Assembly (NCBI RefSeq): GCF_002994745.2
Contig: NC_037092.1
Span: 2,966,501 to 3,030,500, forward strand
Source: Rosa chinensis
Lineage: Eukaryota > Streptophyta > Magnoliopsida > Rosales > Rosaceae
Reading direction: 5' to 3'
Length of the DNA stretch: 64,000 bases
Under the pieces are notes generated by a model that did not search any database, was not told the DNA's origin, and saw nothing but the letters and a program-made list of their open reading frames with translations. The position numbers and the translations under genes were made by a program. Positions 21,816-32,775 of this stretch are shown here, one piece after another. Within the stretch, counting starts at the first letter, position 1. Every line of letters starts with the position of its first letter.

Positions 21816-22263
21816 TGTCTGACAAGCCCTTGAGTTAATTAACAAGGTTGATGCTTGGTTTCATTTTAATAGTATAGTACAAAAAGGAGATGATGAGATG
21901 AATAATGTGCCTAGTGTATTAACATGTATGACCATTTTGGTAATTATACCCAACCAAAGCACTTTTGTCTTGCAACTTACAAAACTTAAGTAGGTACTTT
22001 AACTGTTAATGGAAAACAAACTTAAGTACTGTTACGGTGGTTTGATATTAGGGGTGCTCGATACTAGGGGTATACAAGCCTGTTTCATGAAAAGAGCCCT
22101 AATGGTAATTCTTTTGTTTACGTGTTTAAGGAACTAGCTAGCTAGCCAATTATTTGTGTCACATAAATATTATTGGTCTCTTGTCACATAAATATTCAAA
22201 CAGATGTGGATGAGATTTTCTCTTCTATGTGGAGTATATTAGACCATTTATATATGTATATCA

Positions 22264-22670
22264 GGGCCCTTCTAGTGATGGATCCCTTTTTTTAAATCTT
22301 TTTTAGGGATAGGGCATTTGACCAACTTTTCGATTATATTTTCACATCTCATCCGTTCAGTTTTTAGGTCCTAATGTGTAGATCATTTCTGCAAATTTTC
22401 AGCCAAATTGATTATAGTTAAGGCATTCAAAATGTCGATTTAAGATTATAAGTATGAACGGTTCAAGTTTGACAGATTTGGTTCGTCTATTGATTTAATC
22501 TAGTTTGATACCTTAACGATCACCGATTTGGCTGAAAATTTGTAGAAGTGATCTACACATTAGGACCTAAAAACTGAACAGTTGAGATGATGAAATGTGA
22601 TTGAAAAGTTGGTCTAATGCCCTATCCCTAGAAAAGACAAAAAAAAAAAGAGATCCCTCATTAGAAAGGC
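22264..22670. mobile_element. Foldback MITE A, about 407 bp
   Basis: Long imperfect palindrome. The left arm starts GGGCCCTTCTAGTGATGGATCCC, and the right arm complement starts GGCCTTTCTAATGAGGGATC. The inner arms contain GCAAATTTTCAGCCAAATTGAT and TTAAGGCAT-type sequence, shared with the elements at 23765 and 47953. No coding potential. Confidence 0.8.
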
Positions 22671-23037
22671 CCGACGTTCGCACTTTGTTAAAGTGCGGAC
22701 AGCGACTCAGCAGCCGAGTTCCAGGCAGGGACTGCGCTCAGGGCTTGGGGGACCGAGGCCGGAGGCATCCCAGACGATTCTGGGCAGCGATCGAGGTCGG
22801 AGGAGATCGAGGTTGCAGGTTCTGGGTAGTGACTTGACCTGCAACTGCAACTTTCTGGGCAGCACTGCAACCTCGTCGCCGGCGACTCCACCCAACTACA
22901 GACCTGTCCGTCCGACCCCTAGCCTCCTTCCGGCAAGCCCCGCCGCTCCGTCGCGCCCCGAGCTGAGCTACAGCGTCGATGCCCGCACGTTAGCGAAAGT
23001 GCGGACGTCCTCTTTGGAAAGCCTCCGTGTGTGTGTG

Positions 23038-23040
<3 letters not shown>
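22671..23040. other. GC-rich segment with short hairpins
   Basis: A sharp GC-rich island between a foldback element and a TA microsatellite. It starts with the hairpin CGCACTTTGTTAAAGTGCG (about 22680) and ends with a related CGCACGTTAGCGAAAGTGCG (about 22984). The overlapping open frames on both strands look like composition artefacts rather than genes. It may be the interior of another small transposon. Confidence 0.45.

Positions 23041-23041
<1 letters not shown>

Positions 23042-23099
<58 letters not shown>
23042..23099. repeat. (TA)n microsatellite
   Basis: About 58 bp of uninterrupted TA dinucleotides preceded by a GTGTGTGT tract. Further TA tracts flank the foldback element at 23765-24164. 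Between 23100 and 23740 there is no recognisable gene. Confidence 0.95.
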
Positions 23100-23102
<3 letters not shown>

Positions 23103-23764
23103 ATTAACCCTAGAAAAAAAATAAATTAGGAATTTCGCGTTTGCTTTCTTTGTGCTTCCATGGCAATTCATGGTTGCAAGAAGAAGAAGAAAAAAGAAAA
23201 AAAACAAACTTGCATTGAATCCAGACCGAGGCCGTGATGGTTCACAGCTTCAGATAATGGATTACATGCATAATTTTATGTTTTTTTAGTGTACAATACA
23301 TGATGAGGGAAAGCTGATGACTACCTGCATAATTGGATAAGAATCTTACAAAATCTCTCGGTGGCTCTTTCTTTGCGAGCACATAAGGACCTTGTCAACT
23401 ACTATTTTAATGTCTTCTTGCTTTCTAGAAAGAATTGAACAATTGAATGGTAAGTCAATAACAGCTAGCATGATTTTTTCTTTCTTTCTTTCTTTTCTTC
23501 AACCATGAATGAGTTGTCATGGAAGAACAGAGAAGCAAATGAGTGCAGCAACCCCCATCCAAATCCCTAATATTTTTTTTTTTTGGTTAACGGAAAATTA
23601 ACGGTGGTTTAGACTAAAAATAAAAAATTGGTGGAAAAGTGATGTGTCACCTGTTAGAACCTTTAGATTAGACGGAAAGTCCAGATTTTAGGAAATTGAA
23701 GTAAATTCACACCCTCTTCACTTTAGAGGAGCCGGATTCATATATATATATATATATATATATA

Positions 23765-24160
23765 CAGATCCTATCCAGAGCGGAGCTCCGCTTTGAAAAT
23801 TAACGTGTGAAGTTCGAGTTTTGAGTCACTTTTCAGTCGCATATCCACATCTCGACTGTTCAGTTTTTATGTACTAGTGTATAGATCGTCTCTGCAAATT
23901 TTCAGCCAAAATGCTGATCGTTAAGGCATTGATAACTGCCTTAAAGCTAGTACGGTTCAGGTTGACAGATTCAGTCCGTCCATTGGTTTAAGCGAGTTAG
24001 ATACCTTAACGATCATCAATTTAGTTGAAAATTTGCAGAGATGATCTATACACTAGTACCTAAAAACTGAACGGTCGAGATGTGGATATGCGATCGAAAA
24101 GTGACCCAAAACTCGAACTTCACACGTTAATTTTAAAACGGAGCTCCGCTCTGGATCGGA

Positions 24161-24164
<4 letters not shown>
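23765..24164. mobile_element. Foldback MITE B, about 400 bp, inserted in a TA tract
   Basis: Arms begin CAGATCC-ATCCAGAGCGGAGCTCCG on the left and as the complement on the right. TA repeats lie immediately on both sides (about 23743-23764 and 24165-24207), consistent with insertion into a TA microsatellite. Inner arm sequence (GCAAATTTTCAGCCAAA, GATCGTTAAGGCAT) is shared with the elements at 22264 and 47953, but the outer about 50 bp differ. Confidence 0.85.
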
Positions 24165-24209
<45 letters not shown>

Positions 24210-24213
<4 letters not shown>

Positions 24214-25000
24214 AACTCAATTTTTTAATTTCACCTCTCTATTCCATGATATTAGTAAGAATTGAACTTATAACAACATTAGTTATTTTAAATAATCAAT
24301 AGGCTACAACTAATAGGCTAAGACTCATTCAGAAGTATCTTGTTGGTTTTGATACGGAGGTCCTTAAAACTATGGATAGGGACGTGTCCATACACTACCA
24401 AGGTACAATCTCGTCTCATATGAAAAATATGCAGCTAAGAGTATTGTCTTCAATGCGAAAAGAACCTTTTTGGCATTAGGTGTTGAAGGAAAACTAGTTG
24501 AGTACATTCCTGATTATCTTGTGTTCATTATACATTGCTATTAACTTTTGCTTTCTTATGTTTTCCTTGTATGTGGATGAGATTTTCTCTTTTATGGAAG
24601 TAGCTAGACGTATTGGAAGGATTTCTTAAGAATAGACTAAGGTCAGGGTTGGTGTAGCTGTGATTATAAAATAAAATAAAAAGCAACTTATATTATGCTA
24701 TTATAATAATAGCTGTGAAAAAATAGCTTTGATAGTCTTCGATACAAAAAGAAAGTTTTTGATATGACGTCTTTATTTATGCGTTAAAAAGTTGTTGGTA
24801 TGACGTATTTATTTACGTGTTAAGGAAAACTGATTGAATATATCCATTTCATTGATACATTATTGATACAGTAATATCAATCTCTTTGATTTTTCTTGTA
24901 TGCGACATACATATCCAAATGTGTGGGTGAGATTTTCTCTTTCATGTTTCTCATTACTCAATAATAGACCCTACCTAAGTAAATGGTGACATTGAATGTA
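24210..25000. other. Intergenic upstream of terpene synthase 1
   Basis: AT-rich spacer, no gene recognised. Homology to the 5' flank of terpene synthase 2 begins close to 25000. Confidence 0.5.
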
Positions 25001-25219
25001 GACCTCGGATTTCACGTGAAATGCGAGCTTATGGATGTTGACCAAAAACCAGAACATGTCTGATAACATTAGGTGCACGTAAATTTGCCTATAAATACTC
25101 ATAAAAAGGTTCATTTGCCACCCCAACAATTCTAGAGCTAGCTCTTGTCGATCACATAGTTCTTCGGTACATTTTAAACCATCTTAGTTTCCATTTTCAA
25201 AATTTCCTCAACTATATCT
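25000..25219 (+). promoter_or_regulatory. Proximal promoter shared by the two terpene synthase genes
   Basis: About 200 bp closely matches 50280-50504 before terpene synthase 2. Both contain ATTTCACGTGAAATG(C/T)GAG (core CACGTG, an E/G-box) and the TATA-like CTATAAATAC about 130-150 bp before the ATG. Promoter function is inferred from position and conservation. Confidence 0.6.
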
Positions 25220-27893
25220 ATGGATTGTGGTATGCACTTGCATAACCATCAAGCTGATGAGCAACATATATTGCAATGGCAGACGAAATCCGAACCCCCT
25301 TCCTCAGTACATGATCAAAGACGATCTGCCAATTACAAGCCGAATATTTGGAAGTATGATTTCGTTGAATCACTTAACAGCAAATTTGATGTGAGTTATG
25401 ACTAACTTCTTGCTGATTATTCGATTGCTATTAACTACATTAACTTATTAATTAATTAGAATATATGTAAATGCATGCAGGGAGAATGTTACCGAATTCA
25501 GATTCAGAAGCTAATAGAAGATGTTAAGGATTTGTTTGGTGAATGTAAGGAATTGGGTTTACTAGATAAGTTGGAGCTGATTGACAGCATCCAAAAACTA
25601 GGCCTAAACAGCTACTTTGAGAAGGAAATCAAGGAAACCCTAGACACCATAGCATCTGTCGAACTGAAAAACAACAGCAATCCCTTCATTAGTTCAGAGG
25701 GTGATCTCTACGCTACGGCACTACTCTTTAAGATTCTGAGGCAGCATGATTATAAAGTTTCACAAGGTATAGACGCAGATGTACTAATTAGTTGAACATT
25801 GCTAGGTGTATAACTTGTTTGGTACCACATGCATCCCATTTTATGTGGCAGTTGATGTAGCAATATCACGTAATTTAATGAAATCCTCTGATAGATTGGG
25901 TATTGCATGTGCTACATCTACAACCACATAAGATGGGATACAGGTGGTACCAAAAAATGTGCACTAATTTATCTTCTAATTAATCTAACATACTAATCCA
26001 GTTTACTAAATTTTTCAGATGTATTTGGTGTTTTCATAGACGAAATTGGTACATTAAAGAAGAGCACATTTGGGGATGTGAAAGGAATGCTCGAACTTTT
26101 GGAGGCCTCAAACTTAGCTTTAGAAGGTGAAAACATCCTAGATGAGGCTAAAGCTTTCTTAATGGTCTCTCTCAGAGATACCAATACCATGTGTGATGAT
26201 ATAAACCGTTGCATTTCCAAGCATGTGGCCTATGCCTTGAAGCTTTCATCACAAAGGAGAGTCCAGTGGTTTAATGTGAAATGGCACATCAAAGCCTACG
26301 GGGAAGACAATACGAAGCAAGCCAACATGACCACTTTACTTGAACTGGCTAAACTTAACTTCAACATGGTTCAAGCCACACTCCAAAAAGAGCTAAGGGA
26401 AGCATCCAAGTAAATAAACCAAAAGACCCTTAGCTTTTGAGGAATGAAAGAACCTTTTTGTCTTTACCAAAGATAGGTGTCCTCACGTTACTTATTTGGT
26501 TGATTGTGGTTTGTGGTTTCGATCAGGTGGTGGAACAATCTGGGTCTCACAAAGAACTTGGACTTTGCAAGAGATAGAATGGTCGAATGTTTCATGTGTG
26601 CTGTGGGATTAGCTTTCGAGCCTCAGTACAAGTCTTTTAGAAAATCGCTGACTAAAGTTATCAATTTGATACTTATCATAGATGACGTTTATGATGTTTA
26701 TGGCTCGTTGGAAGAGCTAAATCACTTCACCAAAGCTATTGAAAGGTAGTTTCAAAATTATGAATTAATGCATGAATATTATTAGGGTTATATATATGAA
26801 AGTGCTTCTATACTCTAGTAAGTGCTTTTGCTTGCTTAGAATTCCACCCAAGGTTGTTTCAATGATATATTGTCTTAAATTGAGCAGGTGGGATGTTAGG
26901 GAAACTGAGCAGCTTCCGGAGTGTATGAAGATCTGTTTCCAAGTACTTTACAACATGACTTGTGAAATTGCTTACGAAATCGAGGAGGAGAAGGGTCGGA
27001 ACCAAGTATTACCTCATCTGCGCAAAGTGGTACGAGCCTTGTCCCTTTCATAGATCCCATCATCCCAATTATTAGGCCCTATCTGAGAGTTGCTGCCATC
27101 TTTAGCCTTCAAAACTAAAACTCGAGACAGGGCTTTAAATTTATGCACATAGAACTTAGTGAGGTGTCCTATCTCGATATTTCATATAAACCCCCAAAAT
27201 TGTTATAGGTTAACTATGACCAGAATGATACGTTTGAATTGAACTATTTTTTCTATTTCGAACTTTCTAGTGGACAGATTTTTGTAAAGCATTATTGGTG
27301 GAGGCAGAGTGGTACAATAAGGCCGACACACCGTCCTTTGAAGAGTACCTTAGCAATGGTTGGATTTCATCATCTGCTTCGCTGATTTTCACTCATGCAT
27401 TCTTCTCCACAGCACATGGGGAGAGAATGGATGAATTTCTGCACAAGAATGAAGATCTCGTGTGCAATATCTCTCTGATACTTCGACTCTTAAATGATCT
27501 GGGAACTTCTGCGGTAATTTTATTCTTGTTGCTTGCTCCATATTAGAGCCTATTTTGTCGATCTTCTGAGTACTATATGCTAATTGAGTGATTAAATAAC
27601 AGGCTGAGCAAGAGAGAGGCGATGCTGCTTCATCAATCCTATGCTACATGAGAGAAGTGAATGCTTCAGAAGAAATAGCTCGAAAGCACATCAAAGGCAT
27701 GATAGACAATGCATGGATGAAAATAAATGAAAAATGCTTCACTCAAGTTCCAGAAATTTCTTCATTCATCAACATTACCACAAATATAGCTCGAGTTGGT
27801 CACAGCCTTTATCAAGATGGAGATGGATTTGGTGATCAAGAGCAAGGGACTCGGGGACAGATCCAATCTTTACTAGTTGAACCGCTTTCTTAA
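25220..27893 (+). CDS. Terpene synthase 1, alpha-farnesene synthase-like (TPS-b)
   Basis: Predicted to ionise farnesyl diphosphate and form a sesquiterpene such as (E,E)-alpha-farnesene in the cytosol; the substrate is inferred from strong resemblance to apple AFS1. Seven exons: 25220-25390, 25481-25766, 26019-26409, 26527-26745, 26888-27029, 27271-27513 and 27603-27893. All have GT-AG borders and join in frame to 580 residues. RR-x8-W lies at residues 34-44, the metal-binding DDVYD at 335-339 and the second metal site NDLGTSAAE at 478-486. There is no plastid transit peptide before RR. It is a close paralogue of the gene at 50505. Exon 6 is nine bases shorter, so the loop after AFFST is three residues shorter. 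Product specificity cannot be read from sequence. Confidence 0.9.
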
Positions 27894-28537
27894 TGGAGTT
27901 AAACTAGCTAGTAGTAATGATCCTAATAGTTTCTTACTGTCGTACTCGTATTAGCTAGAAAGTTGTAGGTAATGTCAGTGTCTGTCGAAAGTATAGAGGT
28001 CATAAACAATTATCTAAACTAAAGCACTAGCGAACAAACAGTACCATCCATATTGGTTTACTGTTCTACCCCTCTTTATTGTTGTATTACACACCATTCA
28101 AACGGTGTGTTGGCAATTTCTAGTGTAATAAATATATCGATTGATATTACTATTTATGATTTGATTTTGTTGAGTAAAGTAATTTTTAGAATTCTTATTG
28201 ATTGATTGGGAGTCTAAAAGTCTTTAACTCATAAATAATAAGATATAATAATGTAAATGACAAGAGACTGTCATTGTGGAGGATGGACATGAGGCAGATT
28301 AAGATACTCAGCTTTTCAACAAGGATTCTAAATTAATGGAGGCTATGTTGAGTAATTCTGTTGCAGGAGTTAGAGTCTAATGTGCCTTGTCCAAACGAAG
28401 TTGCTTAACCTAACTGTAATAATCTTATAGATATCCTATCAGTATCTTAGTTATAATGTAATAAGACTCTTTACTTATACTCCAAGCATATTGTCTATGT
28501 AATCCTCTATATATAGAGACACCTATTAATCATGAAA
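27894..28537. other. 3' flank of terpene synthase 1; possible LTR scrap
   Basis: The 3' end region is similar to that after terpene synthase 2 for about 150 bp. The part near 28430-28530 (CTTATAGATATCCTATCAG through CTCTATATATAGAGACACC) resembles a Copia LTR end, but I found no partner or target repeat. Confidence 0.4.
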
Positions 28538-28620
28538 GAAGCAGATGATACCTCCTATTGATAGGATTCGATGGTGTGATAATGCACAAGATTTTCTCAA
28601 TTTTGAGTTGTCACTTCTTC
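28538..28620 (-). pseudogene. DUF1218 exon 3 remnant
   Basis: About 83 bp matches 3504-3585 of the intact DUF1218 gene in the same orientation (shared GCAGATGAT-CCTCCTATTGATAGGA and AAGATTTTCT-AATTTTGAGTT). It is immediately followed by the spacer shared with 4843-5115 and then by HSA32. It is therefore the leftover of the DUF1218 gene in the second copy of the duplicated block. Confidence 0.8.
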
Positions 28621-28624
28621 TTTC

Positions 28625-28930
28625 AATCCTGACTTATTAAATTGTTTTTTTTCCTAGAAAAAGATGATGTCTTAATGTCAAATAGTATTCTATCTAGTAG
28701 TCCAAACATTTTCTTTTAAATTCTTGTCAAAGATTTCGTGTTCGACCCCTCTCTTCTTTTGATAAAGAAAAATGATGTGGTGATAAAAAAGTGCATGATA
28801 TAATGGTGTTCACTTTGTCAGCATAATTACTTCCATTGTTAAATTTACATCTAAATGTGATCGAACATGATTTTCTTTGTCAGTTAATGAGCATTATTAG
28901 TGAAAGATATATGTAATCCTGAACTGCCAA
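28625..28930. repeat. Segmental-duplication segment, paralogous to 4843-5115
   Basis: Partner of the spacer described at 4843-5115, lying between the DUF1218 scrap and the HSA32 gene. Confidence 0.75.
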
Positions 28931-29015
28931 AACCGTAAAAATTTTGAAAATAGCAGTTTGTTGAAGACGAAAGAAATGTTTTTTTTTCTGTACCAAATAA
29001 AAGAAAAAGAGAATT

Positions 29016-29277
29016 CCACAAATGGTCACTCAACTATGACTCATTCGACACTTTGGTCACTGAAATTTCAAATATAACACTTTGGTCACTCAACTATTAC
29101 ACTGTCAATCACTTAAGTCACCCAAAAAGTATTTTTTATAATTTTTTTTAATGAAAAAAATTAACAAAGTGACTTAAGTGATTGACAGTGTAATAGTTGA
29201 GTGACCAAAGTTATATATTTGAAACTTCAGTGACTAAAGTGTCGAATGAGTCATAGTTGAGTGACCATTTGTAAAAT
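29016..29277. mobile_element. Palindromic MITE, about 260 bp
   Basis: Nearly perfect hairpin. The left arm reads ACAAATGGTCACTCAACTAT, then GACTCATTCGACACTTTGGTCACTGAAA; the right arm repeats this as its complement, around a short T-rich loop. It lies in the HSA32 5' flank and is absent at the equivalent position of the pseudogene copy (near 8170), so it inserted after the duplication. Confidence 0.85.
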
Positions 29278-29517
29278 TTTTCCTAAAAGAAAATATAAAT
29301 ATAAAGAATAAACGGAGGGTTTGACAAGTGGCAGTTAAGTTGGGTTGCCTCCTGTATATGATTACAAACATTTCTAGAAAGAGCTGAACTCTTCTCTCCA
29401 ATGCTGGAAGCTTCAATATTCACATTCCAGAGATTTTATAAAAGGAAATATCCTCTGCAAATTTTGACCCTTTTATCCCAATTCTCTCTCTTTATCTCTG
29501 CAATTGTGGTTTGAACG

Positions 29518-31701
29518 ATGTCGGCGTACCGATGGAAGTCCTTTCACGAGAACGAAGACCGGCCGGAGAAGCCTCGCCGGTACGGCGTCACAGAAATGAG
29601 AGGCCCCAATCACACTCTCTTGACCCAAAACGTCCTTCAGGTAATCGAATCGAACCGATATCCTCGTGTTAATTTGATTGATCAAGTACTTAAGGGTTGG
29701 AATTCACTTGGTGTTTTTGAGATTTGACATTGGTATGGAGATTTTAGGGTTTAGGGTTTTGGTACAAGTTACGATTGGCATTTGTGTATAGGATATTTTC
29801 GAGTCGATGGGGGACATTGTGGATGGGCTCAAGTTTGCTGGAGGTTCGCATAGCTTGATGCCGAAGTCGTTTGTTAAAGAGGTGATTGATGTGGCTCACC
29901 AACATGACGTGTATGTAAGCACTGGCGATTGGGCTGAGAATTTGCTTCGAAAAGGCCCTTCGGCTTTTAAAGAGTATGTGGAGGTGAGTTTTGGATTTGG
30001 TGTCCATAAATGTGGTTATTGTTAGGGGATTTGGTTCAGTGGCTAAAGCAATGTATTTTGTTTAGGAGTGTAAGAGCTTGGGATTTGACACAATTGAGCT
30101 GAATGTGGGATCTCTCGGAATGCCTGAGGAAACGCTTCTGAGACTTGTGCGCTTGATTAAGAGCGGTGGCTTGAAGGTGAAGCCTCTGTTTGAAGTCAAG
30201 GTTAACGAGTCTGACATTCCTATTGGTGATAGAGCATTTGGAGCCTATGTCGTGCCGAGACCAAGATCATCTGGTATGATATGCACTCTTTCCTGAAACA
30301 GTTTCGGAACTTTTTTGATAATTGTTTTGGTGCTCTTTCTTTCCTATTTGGCTAGTGATGTTGGTCCGGAATTGCTAATCATGTTATTAGTATTATGCCA
30401 TCTCCTGGTTACATAAATTATATCAATCACCTTCTGAGGTGTCTAATAAAAAGAGTTCAGATTCATTTATCATCTTTACTTCTTTAGCACCAGGATGTTT
30501 ACATAACACTAGTGCGTAGGTTCCAGAGAAATTAGTTTGAATTGGGTCAGCAGACATGTTCGACATGTGTAATTCAGTGATTCTTCAGGAAGGATACGAG
30601 TATAAGCTACCCCATTATGCTGTTGCCACTGAGGCACTGACCAAAAATGACTGATTTGTCACCTGCATAATTACCAGACATCAGAAGAGAACTGAGTAGA
30701 AAACTAATTTTTTTTTTTTTTGGGCACAGTTGATAGTCTGAGCATTAGAACATAGAGATAATAAAATTGAAACTGCTACGCCTCTTTCTTTTGTCCCTAG
30801 GTAATATCAATGCATGGTTCCTCTTTCCACAAATAAGTAGATAACCATGAAAGGTGAAACGGAAGAAAACGGGGTTCAATGTGGAATAACAAATGTAGAA
30901 TCTCCAAAGAAAGATAGAAACCCAAATAGTACACCAGAAAAGGGATGGTAACTATCAATGTTCCTTTAAGGCCAGCATAACATATCAAGGAGTTATGAAT
31001 ATTGGTATGAATCTTTGGTCCTGTATTGATGATGAGTCTGTAATACAATTTTTGTTGACAATATTACCTGTTCTGTGTGAAATTTCTGCCGTCTTTTCTT
31101 ATCAATGATGATTGTTCCTTCTTGCATTCACTTCCTCAGCACTGTTTTTTCACTGTGAAGATAAGTTGATAATACTTTGTTGAAAGTGCTCTGACCCAAG
31201 ATGGAGAGCTAGTACAAATGTACAATCACCTGTATAGTTATAACTTATGACATGAACATTGCCTTAATTTCTTTCTGCAGAATTTGTTGAAGATGTTGAT
31301 CTGTTGATTAGAAGGGCTGAGAGATGCTTAGAAGCTGGGGCTGACATGATAATGATTGAGGCTGATGATGTCTGTAAACAGGCTGATTCAATGCGGCCAG
31401 ACATAATTGCAAAGGTCATTGGGCGCCTTGGTGTCGAGAAGACCATGTTTGAAGCATCAAATCCAAGAACCTCGGAGTGGTTCATCCAGCATTATGGTCC
31501 AAGGGTAGAACTCTCTTTTACATGTCCTTTGTCTTTTATATTTCTCTTTTATATATCGTTTTCTCATTTAGATATTGTGCCGAATTTCAGGTCAATCTGT
31601 TTGTGGACCACTCTCATGTGATGGACCTGGAGTGCCTCCGGGGACGCAACTTAGGTAGAAACCATGCATCTGTGTTGGGCTCCTCGTATTTTCTGTTATA
31701 A
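29518..31701 (+). CDS. HSA32: HSA32, heat-stress-associated 32-kDa protein
   Basis: Plant homologue of bacterial/archaeal phosphosulfolactate synthase (ComA family). In Arabidopsis and rice it maintains acquired thermotolerance and works together with HSP101; the enzymatic activity in plants is unclear. Exons 29518-29640, 29792-29983, 30066-30273, 31281-31504 and 31591-31701 join in frame to 285 residues, the family length. Recognisable blocks are YRWKSFHENEDRPEKPRRYG at the start, GLKFAGGSHSLMPK (barrel phosphate-site region), GFDTIELNVGSL, CLEAGADMIMIEADDVC and the C-terminal VNLFVDHSHVMDLECLRG. The fold is a TIM barrel, with no transit peptide. Two adjacent TTTAGGG units (telo-box-like) sit in intron 1 near 29746. 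A broken paralogue lies at 8393-17847. Confidence 0.95.
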
Positions 31702-32388
31702 ACACTGTGATCAGTCTTCAACTGGGAAAAATTGGAGAAACTATTGAATGTGATCACAATATGTGCGCCTATGTGTGGGTGTCTCTTGTTGTGTCTAGTC
31801 CTGTTGTCTTGTGAATTTATGCTGTTAATGTTTTGTTAAGTATGTATTACTCCAAGGTCTGTAACATTACTGAAAACTTTTGTTCAGTAAAATTTGCTCT
31901 GTCACAGTACGATTCGACCTTTGAATTTGAATACTATCTATGGAGTTCAAACTTCCCCCTTCATATATTTTTCCATTCTACTGAGAACACCCAGCCATGG
32001 TTTACCAAAGGTTGTGAACTGCGATAGGTCAGATAGTAGCTGCAGAAACACTCTTTGGATAAGGATCGTACCTTCCATGTTGTGGTATTCCGGAAGCAAG
32101 GTAATTGAGGAAGAACACGACAATGACACAGCTACTTTAGCGTGTACCATTGATGTCTATGAATTATCAGGACTACATTCTCCCTTATATCCATCTCAAA
32201 ACTGGAAATTTTTCACAATCGGTAAGACAACATAATAAATCCTAATCGATCTAGTAAAGTAATAAATTGTCCTTATCGATCTCGGTATCGCTTTTCTATA
32301 GTCTTAGTTCTATTTAAGAGGTTGGTGCAAGGGTTGAGACCATAGAGCTTGCACATAGATCACTGAAAGAGATCTAGAGAGATAAATA
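31702..32388. other. Downstream of HSA32; no named gene
   Basis: Includes an open frame at 31894-32235 (113 codons) without recognisable motifs. It might be a transposed gene fragment or the 5' part of the unit at 32389, but no splice joins are convincing. Confidence 0.35.
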
Positions 32389-32775
32389 ATGGCCGGGATA
32401 CAAAATCTTCTGAAAAAATTAGCTATCCTGAAGAAGTTGTTTCGGGGTAAAGGCATTAACATAAGAAGGCAAGGCCTCCGAGCACTAGCAAATAGTACAA
32501 GATGGCATGGGGGTTCTCGAAAAGGCATTGGTAATAAATCCACAAGGTCAAGTATTCCCTCAGATTTATCCGCCGCTAAGACTTCTTCAATGTCAAGAGT
32601 ACCGTCGGAGTTCTTAGATGACACATTAGACTATATTTATGATAACACTGGGTCTAGTTGTGATGATATAGTGCTAGAAGTGCGAGATCTAGAAGATCGT
32701 TGCCGTCAACAACTCAACATGTCTCCAGGTGTGCCGGTCTCACTGAACTATATGGAGATGAAAAGAAAGCAGTAG
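32389..32775 (+). CDS. Hypothetical protein, 128 residues
   Basis: A single open frame from ATG with a purine-rich context (AAATAATGG). The first 60 residues are strongly basic (KKLAILKKLFRGKGINIRRQ). The middle is Ser/Thr-rich, and the end is acidic and then helical (VLEVRDLEDRCRQQL). There are no membrane segments and no motif that I can name. Codon use is unremarkable. It could be a small orphan gene or a decayed fragment. Confidence 0.35.
   Translation: MAGIQNLLKKLAILKKLFRGKGINIRRQGLRALANSTRWHGGSRKGIGNKSTRSSIPSDLSAAKTSSMSRVPSEFLDDTLDYIYDNTGSSCDDIVLEVRDLEDRCRQQLNMSPGVPVSLNYMEMKRKQ

Noticed and set aside
22693..23100. 135-codon frame ending in repeated YI dipeptides
   Set aside because: The C-terminus is only the translated TA microsatellite, and the GC-rich start is open on both strands by composition.
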